The position numbers were made by a program, and so were the translations under genes. From NCBI GenBank assembly GCA_038093515.1, contig JBBPSI010000047.1, positions 62,001 to 126,000 of the forward strand: DNA of 64,000 nucleotides, written 5' to 3'. The notes beneath the pieces were generated by a model. That model made no database searches. It was not told the DNA's origin and worked only from the letters and a program-made list of their open reading frames with translations. This DNA comes from Butyriboletus loyo (Eukaryota; Basidiomycota; Agaricomycetes; Boletales; Boletaceae). This document shows positions 1 through 11,964 of this stretch, piece by piece (position 1 is the stretch's first letter; each line of letters opens with the position of its first letter).

Positions 1-144
1 AAGGGAGAGCTACAATATGATTGCCGGCAATATTGCGAGTTTGCGTTCGGATTTCATGAGCGCAGTGGCTAGACAGTTTGAAAGCGGTGCAGGGGATGGG
101 GCCATTCAACCGAGTAAGTCCCATATAAATGATGATGAAAATCA

Positions 145-3100
145 TCAAAGCACATCCAGTGTGCGTACGCGATCTATCAGCCTGTTCAACACTGTCGGGT
201 TGATCTCCTCTACCTGGACCGTGATCAGACTCTCCGCAGCCACCCTCCTGTACTCTTCCACATTTTGGCGCGTTGGCGTAAATAACAGCGCACCGAACGG
301 TTGCCTTAGTCGAGCGATGAGTTGCAGTGCTTGCTTTTGCCTGTCCTCCAGCGACACGGAGATAGGGGATACGAGAGATGCTGTGTCTCGAGATGTGGCG
401 AGGCGTGCACCAAACGGCCAGCCAAAGCGGGCGCCGAGGCGCGATCCACGTGTTTGGTTGGCTACTAAGGTGATATTAACAGGACCTCGCGAAGAAGACT
501 GGTTGTTAGAGTTTTCCTCAGGAATTGTCTCCATGATATTTCCAACAGGCTGTCGGTCGAGCAGGAAGTCAGTCCAAGGGTGGACAAGAATCAGAGAATT
601 CAATCGGGAGAGATCTTCTGTAGTCCGAATCTCTATAGTCCCGAGAGCGTCCGCCTTTGCACTAAACACATGTCCCGACGCCGATACATGTCCGAGTTTG
701 AAAGTAAGGCATGGAAGCTTCATCCGTTGCCCCGCGAACGACGGCACGGAGAGCTCATTCAGGCGGTCATGCAATTTCATGACCTTGGTGAGATCGAGTG
801 AAGCACGCAATCCAGCAGTGATCACGTCCATTTCGGCAGGTTGGATGGTAGGCGGAATATGTGTTGTTGGCAACTGGCTGAAGACAGTAATACTGGCAGG
901 GAGACAGCTATTAAAGCTGCCAGATCTCCCTTCCCACGCAAGGATGCTTGTGTCTCCAGAGCTCATGAGTAGCTGTGCCAGGAGTCGCCCAAGCGCCTGA
1001 TCCCCCTCACCATATACAATCGGCATAGGGACGGAAAATATCCCAAGTAACGAGTATGCTGCATCCTCGACAAGCGTTGTCCGTCGTTCTGAAGCTAGAC
1101 ACAGCTTTTTCCGTATGTCATCTAGGCCCGGTCGGAGTGCCATCAATGCTCGTGCAGAGACACCAGTTGCTTCCTCCATCTCCGATATGATCTCCAGCGA
1201 CTCCTTGTGGTTGGGAATGTTGAGGTTCATGTACAGCGTCCAGTCTTCATTGTAGAATCGGACCACCTTGGAGGCATGATATTCCTGGAATGTCCAGGCA
1301 CGGGTATTCCATATGCTTCTCACTAGATCTCCACGCCGCGATGGAGACCGAACGCCACGAAGGAGGACGATTGTCACGGCAGAACCTTGATACCACTTGA
1401 ACATGGCCACCATAGCCTCTTGGAGCACGACGTGATCCGCCTTGTTGATACAACACGTGTCACTCCATGCCCAATGCAACCCGGCATTCAACACAATCTT
1501 GCAAAACATTTGTAACTTGTTATGGGTGAGAGATTCGTCGAGATGGTACACCACAATGCGAATGACTTTGTCGAACAGAGGTTCGTTGTCTTCCCACTTG
1601 TGTGAAAACATGGCATAACGATAGTACTGGCTAACCTTATGCTCGATGCGAGCATGGTCGATTTGAGTCGTCATGGAGGATACCAACTCTCTGAAGACTG
1701 GGAGTGATTCGAATGCGGCAGCTTGTTCTGACTTGTTGAAAAGGCGGCCAGAGACGGTGTTAATTAGAACACGTGGTGTATCACGAATGGTATCCAGAAT
1801 AGCCGTGCGGATTGCCGCTTTCGTATCTCTCGGATGCATATACTGCTGATGATATGCTGGGGTACTGGATAAGTAGATAAACGTCGACACGATGTCGTTG
1901 CGCTCACCGCGAATGTCTAGGTCAGGTGACTGGGATATCTTCGAGAGCATTGACTCGAATGCATCTATTGCATTCTCATAGTTTCCCGCCTGGTGAAGAG
2001 CCGCATGCTTCCTCTCGTAACCCCATGGAGAGGATGGATCGAGTATAATCACCTAATGATGTCGTTGACAAAGCTAACTTGCTCGGCGCGAACAGAACAC
2101 ACCTTTTCTGCATCATTTAATGCATCCTCCCACAGACTCTTGGCTAAGTATGCCTTGCTTCGCTTGATAAACAAACCCGGTGGTGGGGCCGGATTGAAGG
2201 ACAGTACGGCTGAATACTGGGAGATAGCTTCATCGTGCCGTTCGGCACTCATTGCGGTATCCCCGAGGTCCTCTAATTTCCCTGAGCAACGACATTTAAA
2301 ATATAGCATGGAGCGGTCACATAATCAGTGACATCTATACGGTATGCGAGACCACTCACTAAGAATCCATTGTACCTGCTCATCATGCATATTTACTTGC
2401 TCTGCAAGATCGTCCACCATTTGGCGGAAACATTCGTTAGCGTCCGTTACACGACCGACCGTCTCGAGACGATCATAGATTGCACGATAGATAATGAGCT
2501 TCGAGGTCTTAAACTGGAAACAAAGGTCATCAGGCCCGCCAAAGACACCAGAGCGAAAGGAGGTACTCACACTGCCAGCGGCAACCAAGGCATCTTTCCA
2601 CTCGCCACTCGCCAATGTTGATTTTGCCCACTCTCCCAGAAGTGATGAGGTGGTTGCTGAATCGAGGTTCGCATGGGGCGTCGTTGCTTCAGGTGGGGCT
2701 GCCATCGAGGCCGCATCACTATTGCTCTCGGTAGTTGAAAGACATCCGTGGGCGAAATCTGTGGAGAATTATTGAATGCATGGTAACCAAACTGGCCGAA
2801 CATAAACTCACCAGAAACCCACTTGGTGATGGGTGTGCTTATAAATATTTTGTCGTCAAAGATATTTATCACGTTAAGAAGAGATTCGCCACCCTCCTTC
2901 ACGCGACCTGCTGCATATAGGGCCTCACAAAGACGCTGTCGAATCGTGAGGTCAAGATCATCGAATTTCCAACCGGATATCTGTCAAAGACGGTGACCGT
3001 TGTCTACACGTTGCAGGATAGTCGGAACGAAGCTTACCAGCGAGATTATCAGAAGTTGTCGACTTACGTGACGTCGCACTTGGGTTCGTGCAAGCTCAAA

Positions 3101-4732
3101 CGATTGTATCGCGCCATTGTAGTCGCTGCTCTCCATGCGCGAGTTTCCAAGGAGAAAGTACATGTGTGCCTGCTGGAAATATCAGTGGTGATGTTGCCGT
3201 GTGTTAGCACGCCATGCACGCGCCTGCACCACATAGCATATCGAATCGAAAGGAAATATAGCGATGATGTCGTCTAAGCGGGATATCGCATCGTCGTGCT
3301 CGCCAGCCATAAATACGATGATGGCCTAAGGAATATGAGCAGCTGACGGGCAGCCAAGCTCGAGTGGATGGGATACATACCTTGATGAGAAGGAGAAAGG
3401 TAACGTGAGTTGAATGGAAGTGCTCGAAGGCGATATCGCATGCCCGGTATCCTGCGTGTCTTTCCCCCTTGCCGACAAGCGCCACGCTCTTTGCAATGTA
3501 GCCAGTGACGGAGGGCTTGATCTTGATGGACTTTTTGTAAATCAATACCAGTGTCAATGTATGTGAGTGCAGAACGGTACACACGTTTTCGGTATCGACA
3601 ATCGCTGCGTCCCAGTATCGTAAACGAGCTCGCACGAGAGCTCGACTAGCGAATACTTGATGACTTGGACTTGGAGAATTGGCAATTGTTTGCGTCAATA
3701 ATGCGTCCGCGTTCTCGAGCTGATCAGGGTTCCACGAATCGAGTGCAGCGTTGTCGATATGAATTTCTGGTTCCTGAAATGTGGTGGATTGACAGCCGAG
3801 TTATTCAGATACACCGTGATCTAACAGTATAGGATGCTTACAGTGAAGTGGGATAGACTTGTGATGGTAATTTTACAGTCCACTCCACCAATTGCGAGAA
3901 GCCGGGCATCTGGAGAGAGTGCGATTGAACGTATGACTTCACTGTGTTGGATGAGACCAAGTTGGGTGTGTGCCAGCGTGTCCCACAACGTGACAGTACG
4001 ATCTGCAGAATATGCGATGAATCCTCCATGCTGAGATAGGACAATGCACGAGAGTTCCGTGGTATCGGGAACTGGCCATTCCGAGATTGCTGAGCCAGTG
4101 GATGCTTCGAATTGCTTGATTATACCGCCAGACACAACGAAGAGCTGATCATTTGACCAGAAGAGCCCAGTGTTGTACCACGGAGTTACATTTATTTCGA
4201 TGTCCACGAGCAAGCGACCATCGTTGCTGTCGTAGATGCGAACGGATTTACGTTTGTGAGTGGCTGTTGCGATTCGATCACCTTGTGGTGAGTGTTTCGC
4301 TGCTATCACCAAATGCTCGTGGAGTGGACTAAGCACTCGGCGTTTGCGAGTTGTAACGTCCCAGACGATGGCTGCGCGGTTGTCCGACGCAACGACGAGT
4401 CGAGTCGAGTTGGGTGAGAAATTGACTCCGTTGATACCATTGTCGTCCCCCTTGTGCGAGAAGACTTTTTTGTACGTCTTTGCGTCCCAGACAAACACTT
4501 CGCCCTTCCTTGTGCCTGCTGCAATCCATCTGCCATCTTTTGACACAGCGAGAGACCAGACCCTCCCTGCTGTTGCAATTGTTGCCAATTGTTCGCCGTC
4601 TTTCACTCGCCACACGCGAACCCCGTCTTCACCGCCGCTCACGAGATAGTCGCCATTCGCTGAGAATGTCACTGCATGTATCCGGCTACCGACGTTGATT
4701 TCCATGGGTAGGTCTTGTTCAACGGTCAGCAT
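145..4732 (-). CDS. WD40-TPR-HET protein, copy 1
   Basis: Large spliced gene, roughly 1,370 residues. The first exon (4732 to 3842) starts at an ATG and encodes about seven WD40-like blades, with recurrent phrases such as AVTFSANGDYLVSGGEDG and VWD. Several short exons (about 3790 to 2103) give an alpha-helical TPR-like middle. A 50-nt intron (2053-2102) then splices DAEK to VIILDPSSPWGYERKH, the last TPR. The final exon (2052 to 145) holds a HET domain: YAMFSHKWEDN, SDTCCINK, FKWYQGSA and TRAWTFQEYHAS, followed by the usual EDAAYSLLGIFS / YGEGDQALGRLL segment after HET. HET domains are known from fungal heterokaryon incompatibility and trigger cell death, so a role in non-self or danger recognition is inferred. 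There is no NACHT or NB-ARC motif. One intron near 3230 appears to use a GC donor. The reading frame is open throughout my model. Confidence 0.85.
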
Positions 4733-6032
4733 CAACGCAGATCTATCTTGCCAGTACTACGCACCGCTCATTGTAGACGTGGTGATTACCGATACCACCG
4801 ATACAGCCTAGCAGAGCAACAGAAAGAGTCAACGAACAAGCCGTGGTCGGTATGCAGCCTTCGTCGCAATGTTGTATACACGTTGCCCTTCCTACCCGCA
4901 CACACAACCGAATTCATGACCTCGTGGTTTAGGCGCATGGTCATCCAGATCACCCGTGGCCGCGTTCCCAACGAAGAATCGTTCCTTCGTAATAGCACCG
5001 CATCACCACGAAAAACGTGCCGGAGGACTATGATGTATGTGGTCGAAAAGTCGTCACTCATTCCACAACGTGGGGCCACACTTCATCATAGCACATATCT
5101 GCTGGACAAATCCATGAAAAAGTACCTCTTATCCGGCAGAACCTCAGTGGCCCCCACAGGCCTCTTATCCATTTCACGGGATTCCGCATCCAAGTGGTCG
5201 AGATAACAAATATCCATGCACGTGCTTTTCCTCGGTACGCTTGGTACGATTCACGATCGCTCGTGTATTCGTGTCTGTATCCCGCTTCTGACTCTCCCTC
5301 TTGATGCCCGCCATCCCCGGCCGCCTTCGATGACTTTTCCTTGTTCAGTGTCCACGAAGATGCCTAGTGAGACGCAGCGTTTGGGTTTTTGGGTTAGCTT
5401 TAGGTAGGTTGCCTCTATCTTGAGTATCGCTCGCTGTCATGCGTCGGCTGCCGTGTTTGCTTTTTCAAGTCTCCAACCCGGGTGCCATTTAGGAGGTCAT
5501 GTCTCGTCCGGTTCGAGGTCCGATTTGTCCAACACCCGTGGAACACGTATCCCTTCTACCTGTTACCACTAGCTTTGTCGCAATATATCAAACAAAACCT
5601 TCTCCTTGCCCATTGCTAGGAACTGTCGTCCAACGAGCTGTTGACCTAGAGGTATCCGAAATAGCGAGGTGCAGAGAAGTACTTGGTTTTCATCAAGCGG
5701 CCATCTCGTGCGCGAAAGAACAGCTTTTGCGTGGACGTAGGCACACGTTACGATCAGACGACCATTCAAATCGCGCATACTCGAGCGTTCCTGCGACCAT
5801 CATTTTGGCTACAAGAAGATAATCGCCAGCAGCGAGTTTGGGAGGGTTACAAAAGGATTCAAGGAGTCGATGGGACAAAACGGAGTCCTAGGAGTCACGA
5901 AAAAACTGCAGGTTCGCATTCCAGCGTGTGGTGGATAAAGGGTCTCGAAGTTCATGAAAGAGATGATTAAAAAGCTAAAAGAAATGCAAGAGAAGCGGCG
6001 GTAATCGAATGTTGTTTCATTGATAGAAGTCG
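4733..6032. other. Spacer between the two WD40-TPR-HET genes, with duplicated promoter region
   Basis: No convincing gene. About 4790-5170 resembles 10740-11040 in front of copy 2. Both carry similar stretches such as a GTCGAAAAGTCGTC / GATCGACAAGTCGTC block, a CCACAC-CTTTATAAT or CATCATAG block and a following TACCTCTTATCC / TACTTTTTATCC block. The duplicated unit therefore included the upstream control region. The part from about 5200 to 6000 has only short open frames that I do not recognise. Confidence 0.5.
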
Positions 6033-9000
6033 TCAAAGCACATCCAGCATCCGCGGGCTGCATATCAACTCTTTCAACGGCGTATCTTCCTGCACCTGGA
6101 CCGTAATCATACTCTCTGCAGCCACTCTCCTGTACTCCTCCACATTGTGGCGCGTTGGGGTGAACAACAGGGCACCGAATGGTTGCCTCAGTCGAGCAAC
6201 GAGTCGCAATGCATGTTTTTGCTTGCCTTCCAATGGTACGGATGGAGGAGTTGAGAGAGCTGTTGTGTCTGGAGGTGGGGTGAGCCGTGCACCAAATGGC
6301 CAACCGAAGCGAGGAACGCGGCGAGATGCTCGTGTTTCCTTGGTTAGTGATGTGATATTTGCGGGGCCAGAGGGCGATGTCGAATGATCCCGTAAAGAAG
6401 ATTGGTTGTTTGTGTTCTCAGGAACCATCTCTGTGATGCTTCGTCGGTCAAGTAGAAAGTCAATCCAGGGATGAACAAGAATCAGAGAATCCAATCGAGA
6501 GAGATCTTCTGTAGTTCGAATCTCTATAGTCCCGAGAGCGTCCGCCTTTGCACTAAACACAGGCCCCAATGCCGATACACGTCCGAGTTTGAAAGTAAGG
6601 CATGGAAGCTTCATCCGTTGCCCCGCGAAAGACGGCACGGAGAGCTCATTCAGGCGGTCGTATAATTTCATGGCCAACGGGAGATTGAGTGAAGCATGCA
6701 ATCCAGCAGTGATCACGTCCATTTCAGCAGGTTGGATGGTAGGCGGAATGTGGGATATTGGTAAACGGCTGAACATAATGATACTAGTAGGAAGGCAGCT
6801 ATTGAAGCTGCCAGATCCCCCAATCCATGCAAGGATGCTCGTGTCGCCCGAGCTCATGAGTAGCTGTGCCAGAAGTCGCCCGAGCGCCTGATCCCCCTCA
6901 CCATATATAACTGGCATGGTGACAGAAAATATCCCAAGTAACGAGTATGCTGCATCCTCGACAAGCGTTGTCTGTCGTCCTGAAGCTAGATACAACTTCT
7001 CCCGTATGTCATCTAAGCCCGGTCGGAGTGCCATCAATGCTCGTGCAGAGACACCAGTTACTTCCTCCATCTCTGAGATGATCTCCGGTGACTGTTTGTG
7101 GTTGGGAATGTCCAGATTCATGTACAGCGTCCAGTTTTCGTTGTAGAATAGGACCACCTTGGAGGCATGGTATTCCTGAAATGTCCAGGCACGGGTATTC
7201 CATATGCTCCTCACAAGATCCCCGCGCCGCGACGGAGACCGAATGCCACGGAGGAAGATGATCGTCACGGCCGAACCCTGATACCACTTGAACATGGCAA
7301 CCAGGGCTTCTTGCAGCACGAAGTGGTCCGCTTTGTTGATACAGCATGTGTCACTCCATGCCCAATGCAACCCGGCATCCCGCACGATCTTGCAAAACAT
7401 TTGCAGCTTGTCGTGGGTAGGAGATTCGTTGAGATCGTACACCACAATGCGTATGACTTTGTCGAACAGGGGTTCGTTGTCTTCCCACTTGTGTGAGAAC
7501 ATGGCATAACGATAGTACTGGCTAACCTCATGCTCGATGCGAGCATGGTCGATTTGAGTCGTCATGGAGGATACCAACTCTCTGAAGACTGGGAGTGATT
7601 CGAATGCGGCAGCTTGTTGTGGTTTGTTGAAAAGGCGACCAGAGGAGATCTCGATGAGAATACGCGGCGTATTACGAATGGCATTCTGAATAGCCCTGTG
7701 GATTGTCGTTTTCGTCTGTCTCGGATGTATATACTGCCGATGATATGCTGGGAGACTGGATGAGTGGGTAACCAGCGGCACGATGTCGTTGCGCTCACCG
7801 CGAATGTCTAGGTCAGGTGACTGAGATATCTTCGAGAGCATTGACTCGAACGCATCTATTGCATTCTCATAGTTTCCCGCCTTGTGAAGAGCCGCATGCT
7901 TCCTCTCGTAACCCCATGGAGAGGATGGATCGAGCATAATCACCTAATGATGTCGTCGACAAAGCTAACTCGCTCGGCGCGAACAGAACACACCTTTTCT
8001 GCATCATTTAATGCATCCTCCCACAGACTCTTGGCTAAGTATGCCTTGCTTCGCTTGATGAATAACCCTGGTGGTGGGGCAGGATCAAAGGACAGTACGG
8101 CTGAATACTGGGAGATGGCATCATCGTGCCGTTCATCGCTCATTGCAGTATCCCCGATGTCCTCTAGTTTCCCTGAGCAACGGCATTTAAAATATAGCAT
8201 GGAGCGGTCACATAATGAGCGATATCTACACGACTTGAAAACCACTCACCAAGAATCCATTGTGCCGGCTCTTCATGTACATTTGCCTGTTCTGCAAATA
8301 TATCTGCCATTTGGCGGAAACATTCGGTAGCGTCTGGTATACGGCCGAGTGTCTTGAGGCGTTCACAGATTGCGCGATAGATTGTGAGTCTCGGGGTCGT
8401 AAACTACAAAAAAATATTGTCACGTCCGCGGGAGACACCAGAGAGAAAAAGGAGATACTCACGCAGACGGCGGCACCCAGGGCATCCTTCCACTCGCCGC
8501 TCGCCAATGTTGATTTTGCCCACTCTCTCAAAAGTGGTGAAGGGGTTGTTGAGCTAAGGTTTGCATGAAGCATCGTCGGTTCATCCAGTGAGGCGGCGAT
8601 CGGTGTTTCGGGAATGGACAGGCATCGCTTGGTGAAATCTGTGGAGAATTATTGAATGCACGGCAACCAAACTGATGAATCATAAACTCACCGGACACCC
8701 ACTTGGCGATGGGCGTGCTCATATAGATTCTTTCGTCAAAAGTACTTATCATGTTGAGAAGTGATTCGCCTGCCTCCTTCACGCGACCAGTTGCATATAG
8801 GGCTTCACAGACACGCTGGCGAATCGTGATGTCGAGATCATCAAACTTCCAACCGGATATCTGTCAAGCAGTGATCATTGTCTATACATCCCATGATAGT
8901 CAGGACGAAGCCTACCAATGAGATCACCAAAAATTGTCGACTTGCGTGACGTCGCACTTGGGCCCGTGCAAGCTCAAACATTTGTATCGCACCCTCGTAG

Positions 9001-10681
9001 TCGCTGCTTTCCATGCGCGAGTCTCCAAGTAGAAGGTACATGTATGCCTGCTAGAATTATTAATGGTCACGTTGCCGTGTATCAGTACGTCATGCGCGCA
9101 CCTGTACCACACAGCATATTGAGTGGAAGGGAAGGGTAGCAATGAGGTCATCCAGGCGGGATATCGCATCGTCGTGCTCCCTGGCCATAAACACGATGAT
9201 GGCCTAAAGAATGTGAGCACGTGAGGGGAAATCTAGTCGAGTGAATAGACACCTTGATGAGAAGGAGAAAGGTAACGTGAGCTGAATGGAGGTGCTCGAA
9301 CGCGATATCGCATGCCCGATATGCCGCGTGTCTTTCCCCCTTGCCAACAAGAGCTACGCTCTTCGCAATGTATCCAAGGACGGAGGGCTGGGTTTTGATA
9401 GACTTGGTGTAGATTAGCGTCAGGGTCAGTGTGAGGGAATGGAGAAGAGAAAACCTTTTCGGCATCATCGATCGCTACGTCCCACTCGTACAAACGAGTT
9501 CTGACGAGAGCTCGACTCGCGAGTACATGATGACTTGGATTTGGAGAACCAGTGATTGTTCGCGTCAACAATTCATCCGCGTTTGCGAGCTGATCGCGGT
9601 TCCATGAATCGAGTGCAGCGTCGTCGATATGAATTTCTGGCTCCCCGAATGTATAATGTAGATGAGATAACGAGATCGAATCCTGTGTGGAAATATAATC
9701 GAATCAAGGTAAAGCAGTAGTGAGGTTATTCAGACACGCCGTGATCCATTGATGCACAATACTTACAGTGAGGTGGGATAGACTTTTTATGGTAATTTTG
9801 CCGTCTGCTCCACCAATTGCGAGAAACCGGTCGTCTGGTGAGAGTGCGATTGAATGTATTGATTTAGTGTGTTGGATGAAACCAAGCTGTGTGTGTGTCG
9901 ACGTGTCCCACAACGTGACAGTACGAGGTGCAGAGTATGCGATGAATTTTCCATGCTGAGATAGAGCAATGCACGAGAATCCCTTGCCAGTGGTGTCAGA
10001 AACTGGCCATTCTGAGATTGCTGAGCCGGTGGATGCTTCGAATTGCTTGATTTCACCGTCAGATACGATGAAGAGCCGATCATTTGACCAGAGAAGACCA
10101 GTGTTATACCACGGAGTCACATCTACTTTGATATCCAGGAGCAAGTGACCGTCGTTGTTGTCGTAGACTCGAACGAAAGAAAAAGTGGCGGTCGCGATTC
10201 GATCACCTTGCGGCGAGTATTTTGCTGCTATTACCAGATTCTCGTGGTGGAGTGGACCGAACACTTGTCTGCGAGTTGCAACGTCCCAGACGGTGGCGGT
10301 GTGATGGTTCGATGCCGCGACGAGTCGAGTCGAGTCGGGCGAAAAATCGACTCCGTTAAAGTCATCGTACTCATAACCCTTCGAATTCAAGTCCCAGTGC
10401 GAGAAGACTACTTCGCGTGTCTCTGCGTCCCAGACAAATACCTCGCCCTCCTTCGTCCCCGCTGCGATCCATCTGCCATCTCTTGAGACAGCGAGACACC
10501 GGACATCTCTCGCTGCCACTGTTGCCGTTTGTTCGCCGTCTTGTACTCGCCACACTTGAACCCCGTCGTCACCGCCGCTCACAAGATACTCACCATTCGC
10601 TGTGAATGTCACTGATTTTAGTAGACCATTGGAATTGATCTCGATGAGCGGGGAGTGGTCTTGTCCCTCTGTCAGCGTCAA
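6033..10681 (-). CDS. WD40-TPR-HET protein, copy 2
   Basis: Tandem paralogue of the gene at 145-4732, with the same order of domains and same intron positions. The exon at 10681-9704 encodes the WD40 propeller. Later exons give the TPR-like middle (for example ACDIAFEHLHSAHVTFLLLIK and SRMESSDYEGAIQMF). The exon at 7943-6033 is the last TPR and the HET domain (YAMFSHKWEDN, SDTCCINK, TRAWTFQEYHAS). It keeps an extra in-frame stretch before GEPEIHIDD that copy 1 lacks. The first exon has no ATG: where copy 1 has ATG-CTG, this copy has ACG-CTG (10678), and no methionine occurs elsewhere in the exon. An in-frame TGA lies just upstream. Either the start lies in an unseen upstream exon, or the start codon was lost, or a non-ATG codon is used. 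The rest of the frame looks intact. Confidence 0.8.
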
Positions 10682-11038
10682 CGCACTGGCTCCACCTTGT
10701 CAGTACGCACCGGTGATTGTGGATGTGGTCGTCAGCGGCATGGTGTAGCAGAGCAATGGAAAGAGTCAAATGCGCCTTCCTTCCTTGATATAGACCAGTG
10801 CACACACGCCCCATCACCTCGTGTTTCGGATACCCTCAGTTGTGTTGCCAACGACGAAAGCACTGCGTCACGAAAGATATGCCTGTGGACACGAACAACT
10901 ATCTGCGCGATCGACAAGTCGTCGTCAAACATTCCATGGCACGCCACACTTTATAATAATACATTCGACGAATCCAAGAAGGGTACTTTTTATCCTGCAG
11001 TCTCATGGACGGCCACCGCGGGCGTATCATCTCATGCG

Positions 11039-11891
11039 CTAAAGGAAAGTATGGTTTCGCGTAAGCGTAGGCGAGTGGATGGGATACATACCTTGGAAGG
11101 AGAAGGCTGACGTGAGTCGAATGGAAGTGCTCAAAGGCGATGTCGCAGGCCCGATATCCTGCATGTCTTTCCCCTTCGCCGGCAAGCGCCACGCTCTTTG
11201 CAATGTGACCAGTAACGGAAGGCTTGAAATCCTCCATGCTGAGCTAGGACAATGCACAAGAGTTCCATGGTATCGGGAACCAGTGGCCATTCCGAGATTG
11301 CTGAGCCAGTGGATGCTTCGAATTGCTTGATTATACCGCCGGACACAACAAAGATTTGACCAGAAGAGCCAGTGTTGTACCACAGAGTTACACTTATTTC
11401 AATGTCCACGAGCAAGCGACCATCGTTGCCACTGTCGTAGACTCGCACTAATTTATTTATGTACGTCTGTGAGGGGGTGTTGCGATTCGATCACGTTTGT
11501 GGCGAATGTTTCAATGCTATCACCAAATGCTCGTGGAGTGGACTGAGCTCTCGTTTGCGAGTTGCGACGTCCCAGACGATGGCTGTATGATGGTTGGATG
11601 CGACGACGAGTCGAGTTAAGTCGGGCGAAAAATCGACTACGAGTTGGTGTCATCGCAAGTGTAACCCTTCGCATCCGACTTGTGCGAAAAGACTTGTTCA
11701 TACGTCTCTGCGTCCCAGACAAACACTTGGCCCTTCTCTGTGCCTGCTGCAATCCATCTACCATCTTTGAGACAGCGAGAGACCAGACACTCCCTGCTGT
11801 TGCCATTGCTGCCATTTGTTTGCTGTCTTTCACGCGCCACAATTTGCCACAGTATCGTACAGTAGCGAAAGATTTGTCGCGCACGGGTCAC
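11039..11891 (-). pseudogene. Fragment of a third WD40-TPR-HET gene
   Basis: The minus strand carries scattered pieces of the WD40 exon. They include an opening near 11880 (WRVKDSKQMAAMATAGSVW), then RWIAAGTEKGQVFVWDAETY in another frame, then VYDSGNDGRLLVDIEISV and SGGIIKQFEASTGSAISEW. At about 11235 the WD40 sequence (LAQHGGF) jumps straight into the TPR exon (SVTGYIAKSVALAGEGERHAGYRA). This removes the end of the propeller and the linker exon, and the ends meet out of frame. The 5' end, the rest of the TPR region and the whole HET exon are missing. Frameshifts within the WD40 part confirm decay. It resembles copy 1 more than copy 2. Confidence 0.85.
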
Positions 11892-11964
11892 AGGCTACTT
11901 TATTCCTTGGTTAATGTTGAAACCAGAAATATCCATTGCCGCCTCAAGATTATCGTATTTTACC

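Larger units (their letters stand above)
145..11060 (-). repeat. Tandem duplication of the WD40-TPR-HET unit
   Basis: Two units of about 5-6 kb in direct orientation: 145 to about 5170 and 6033 to about 11040. The HET exons match almost base for base over long stretches (compare 1990-2170 with 7880-8060). Introns match in position. Similarity extends into the upstream flank. A partial third unit lies at 11039-11891. The pattern indicates local duplication by unequal crossing-over followed by divergence. Confidence 0.85.

Noticed and set aside
17..1000. 327-codon open frame on the plus strand
   Set aside because: Lies opposite the HET exon of copy 1; no family features.
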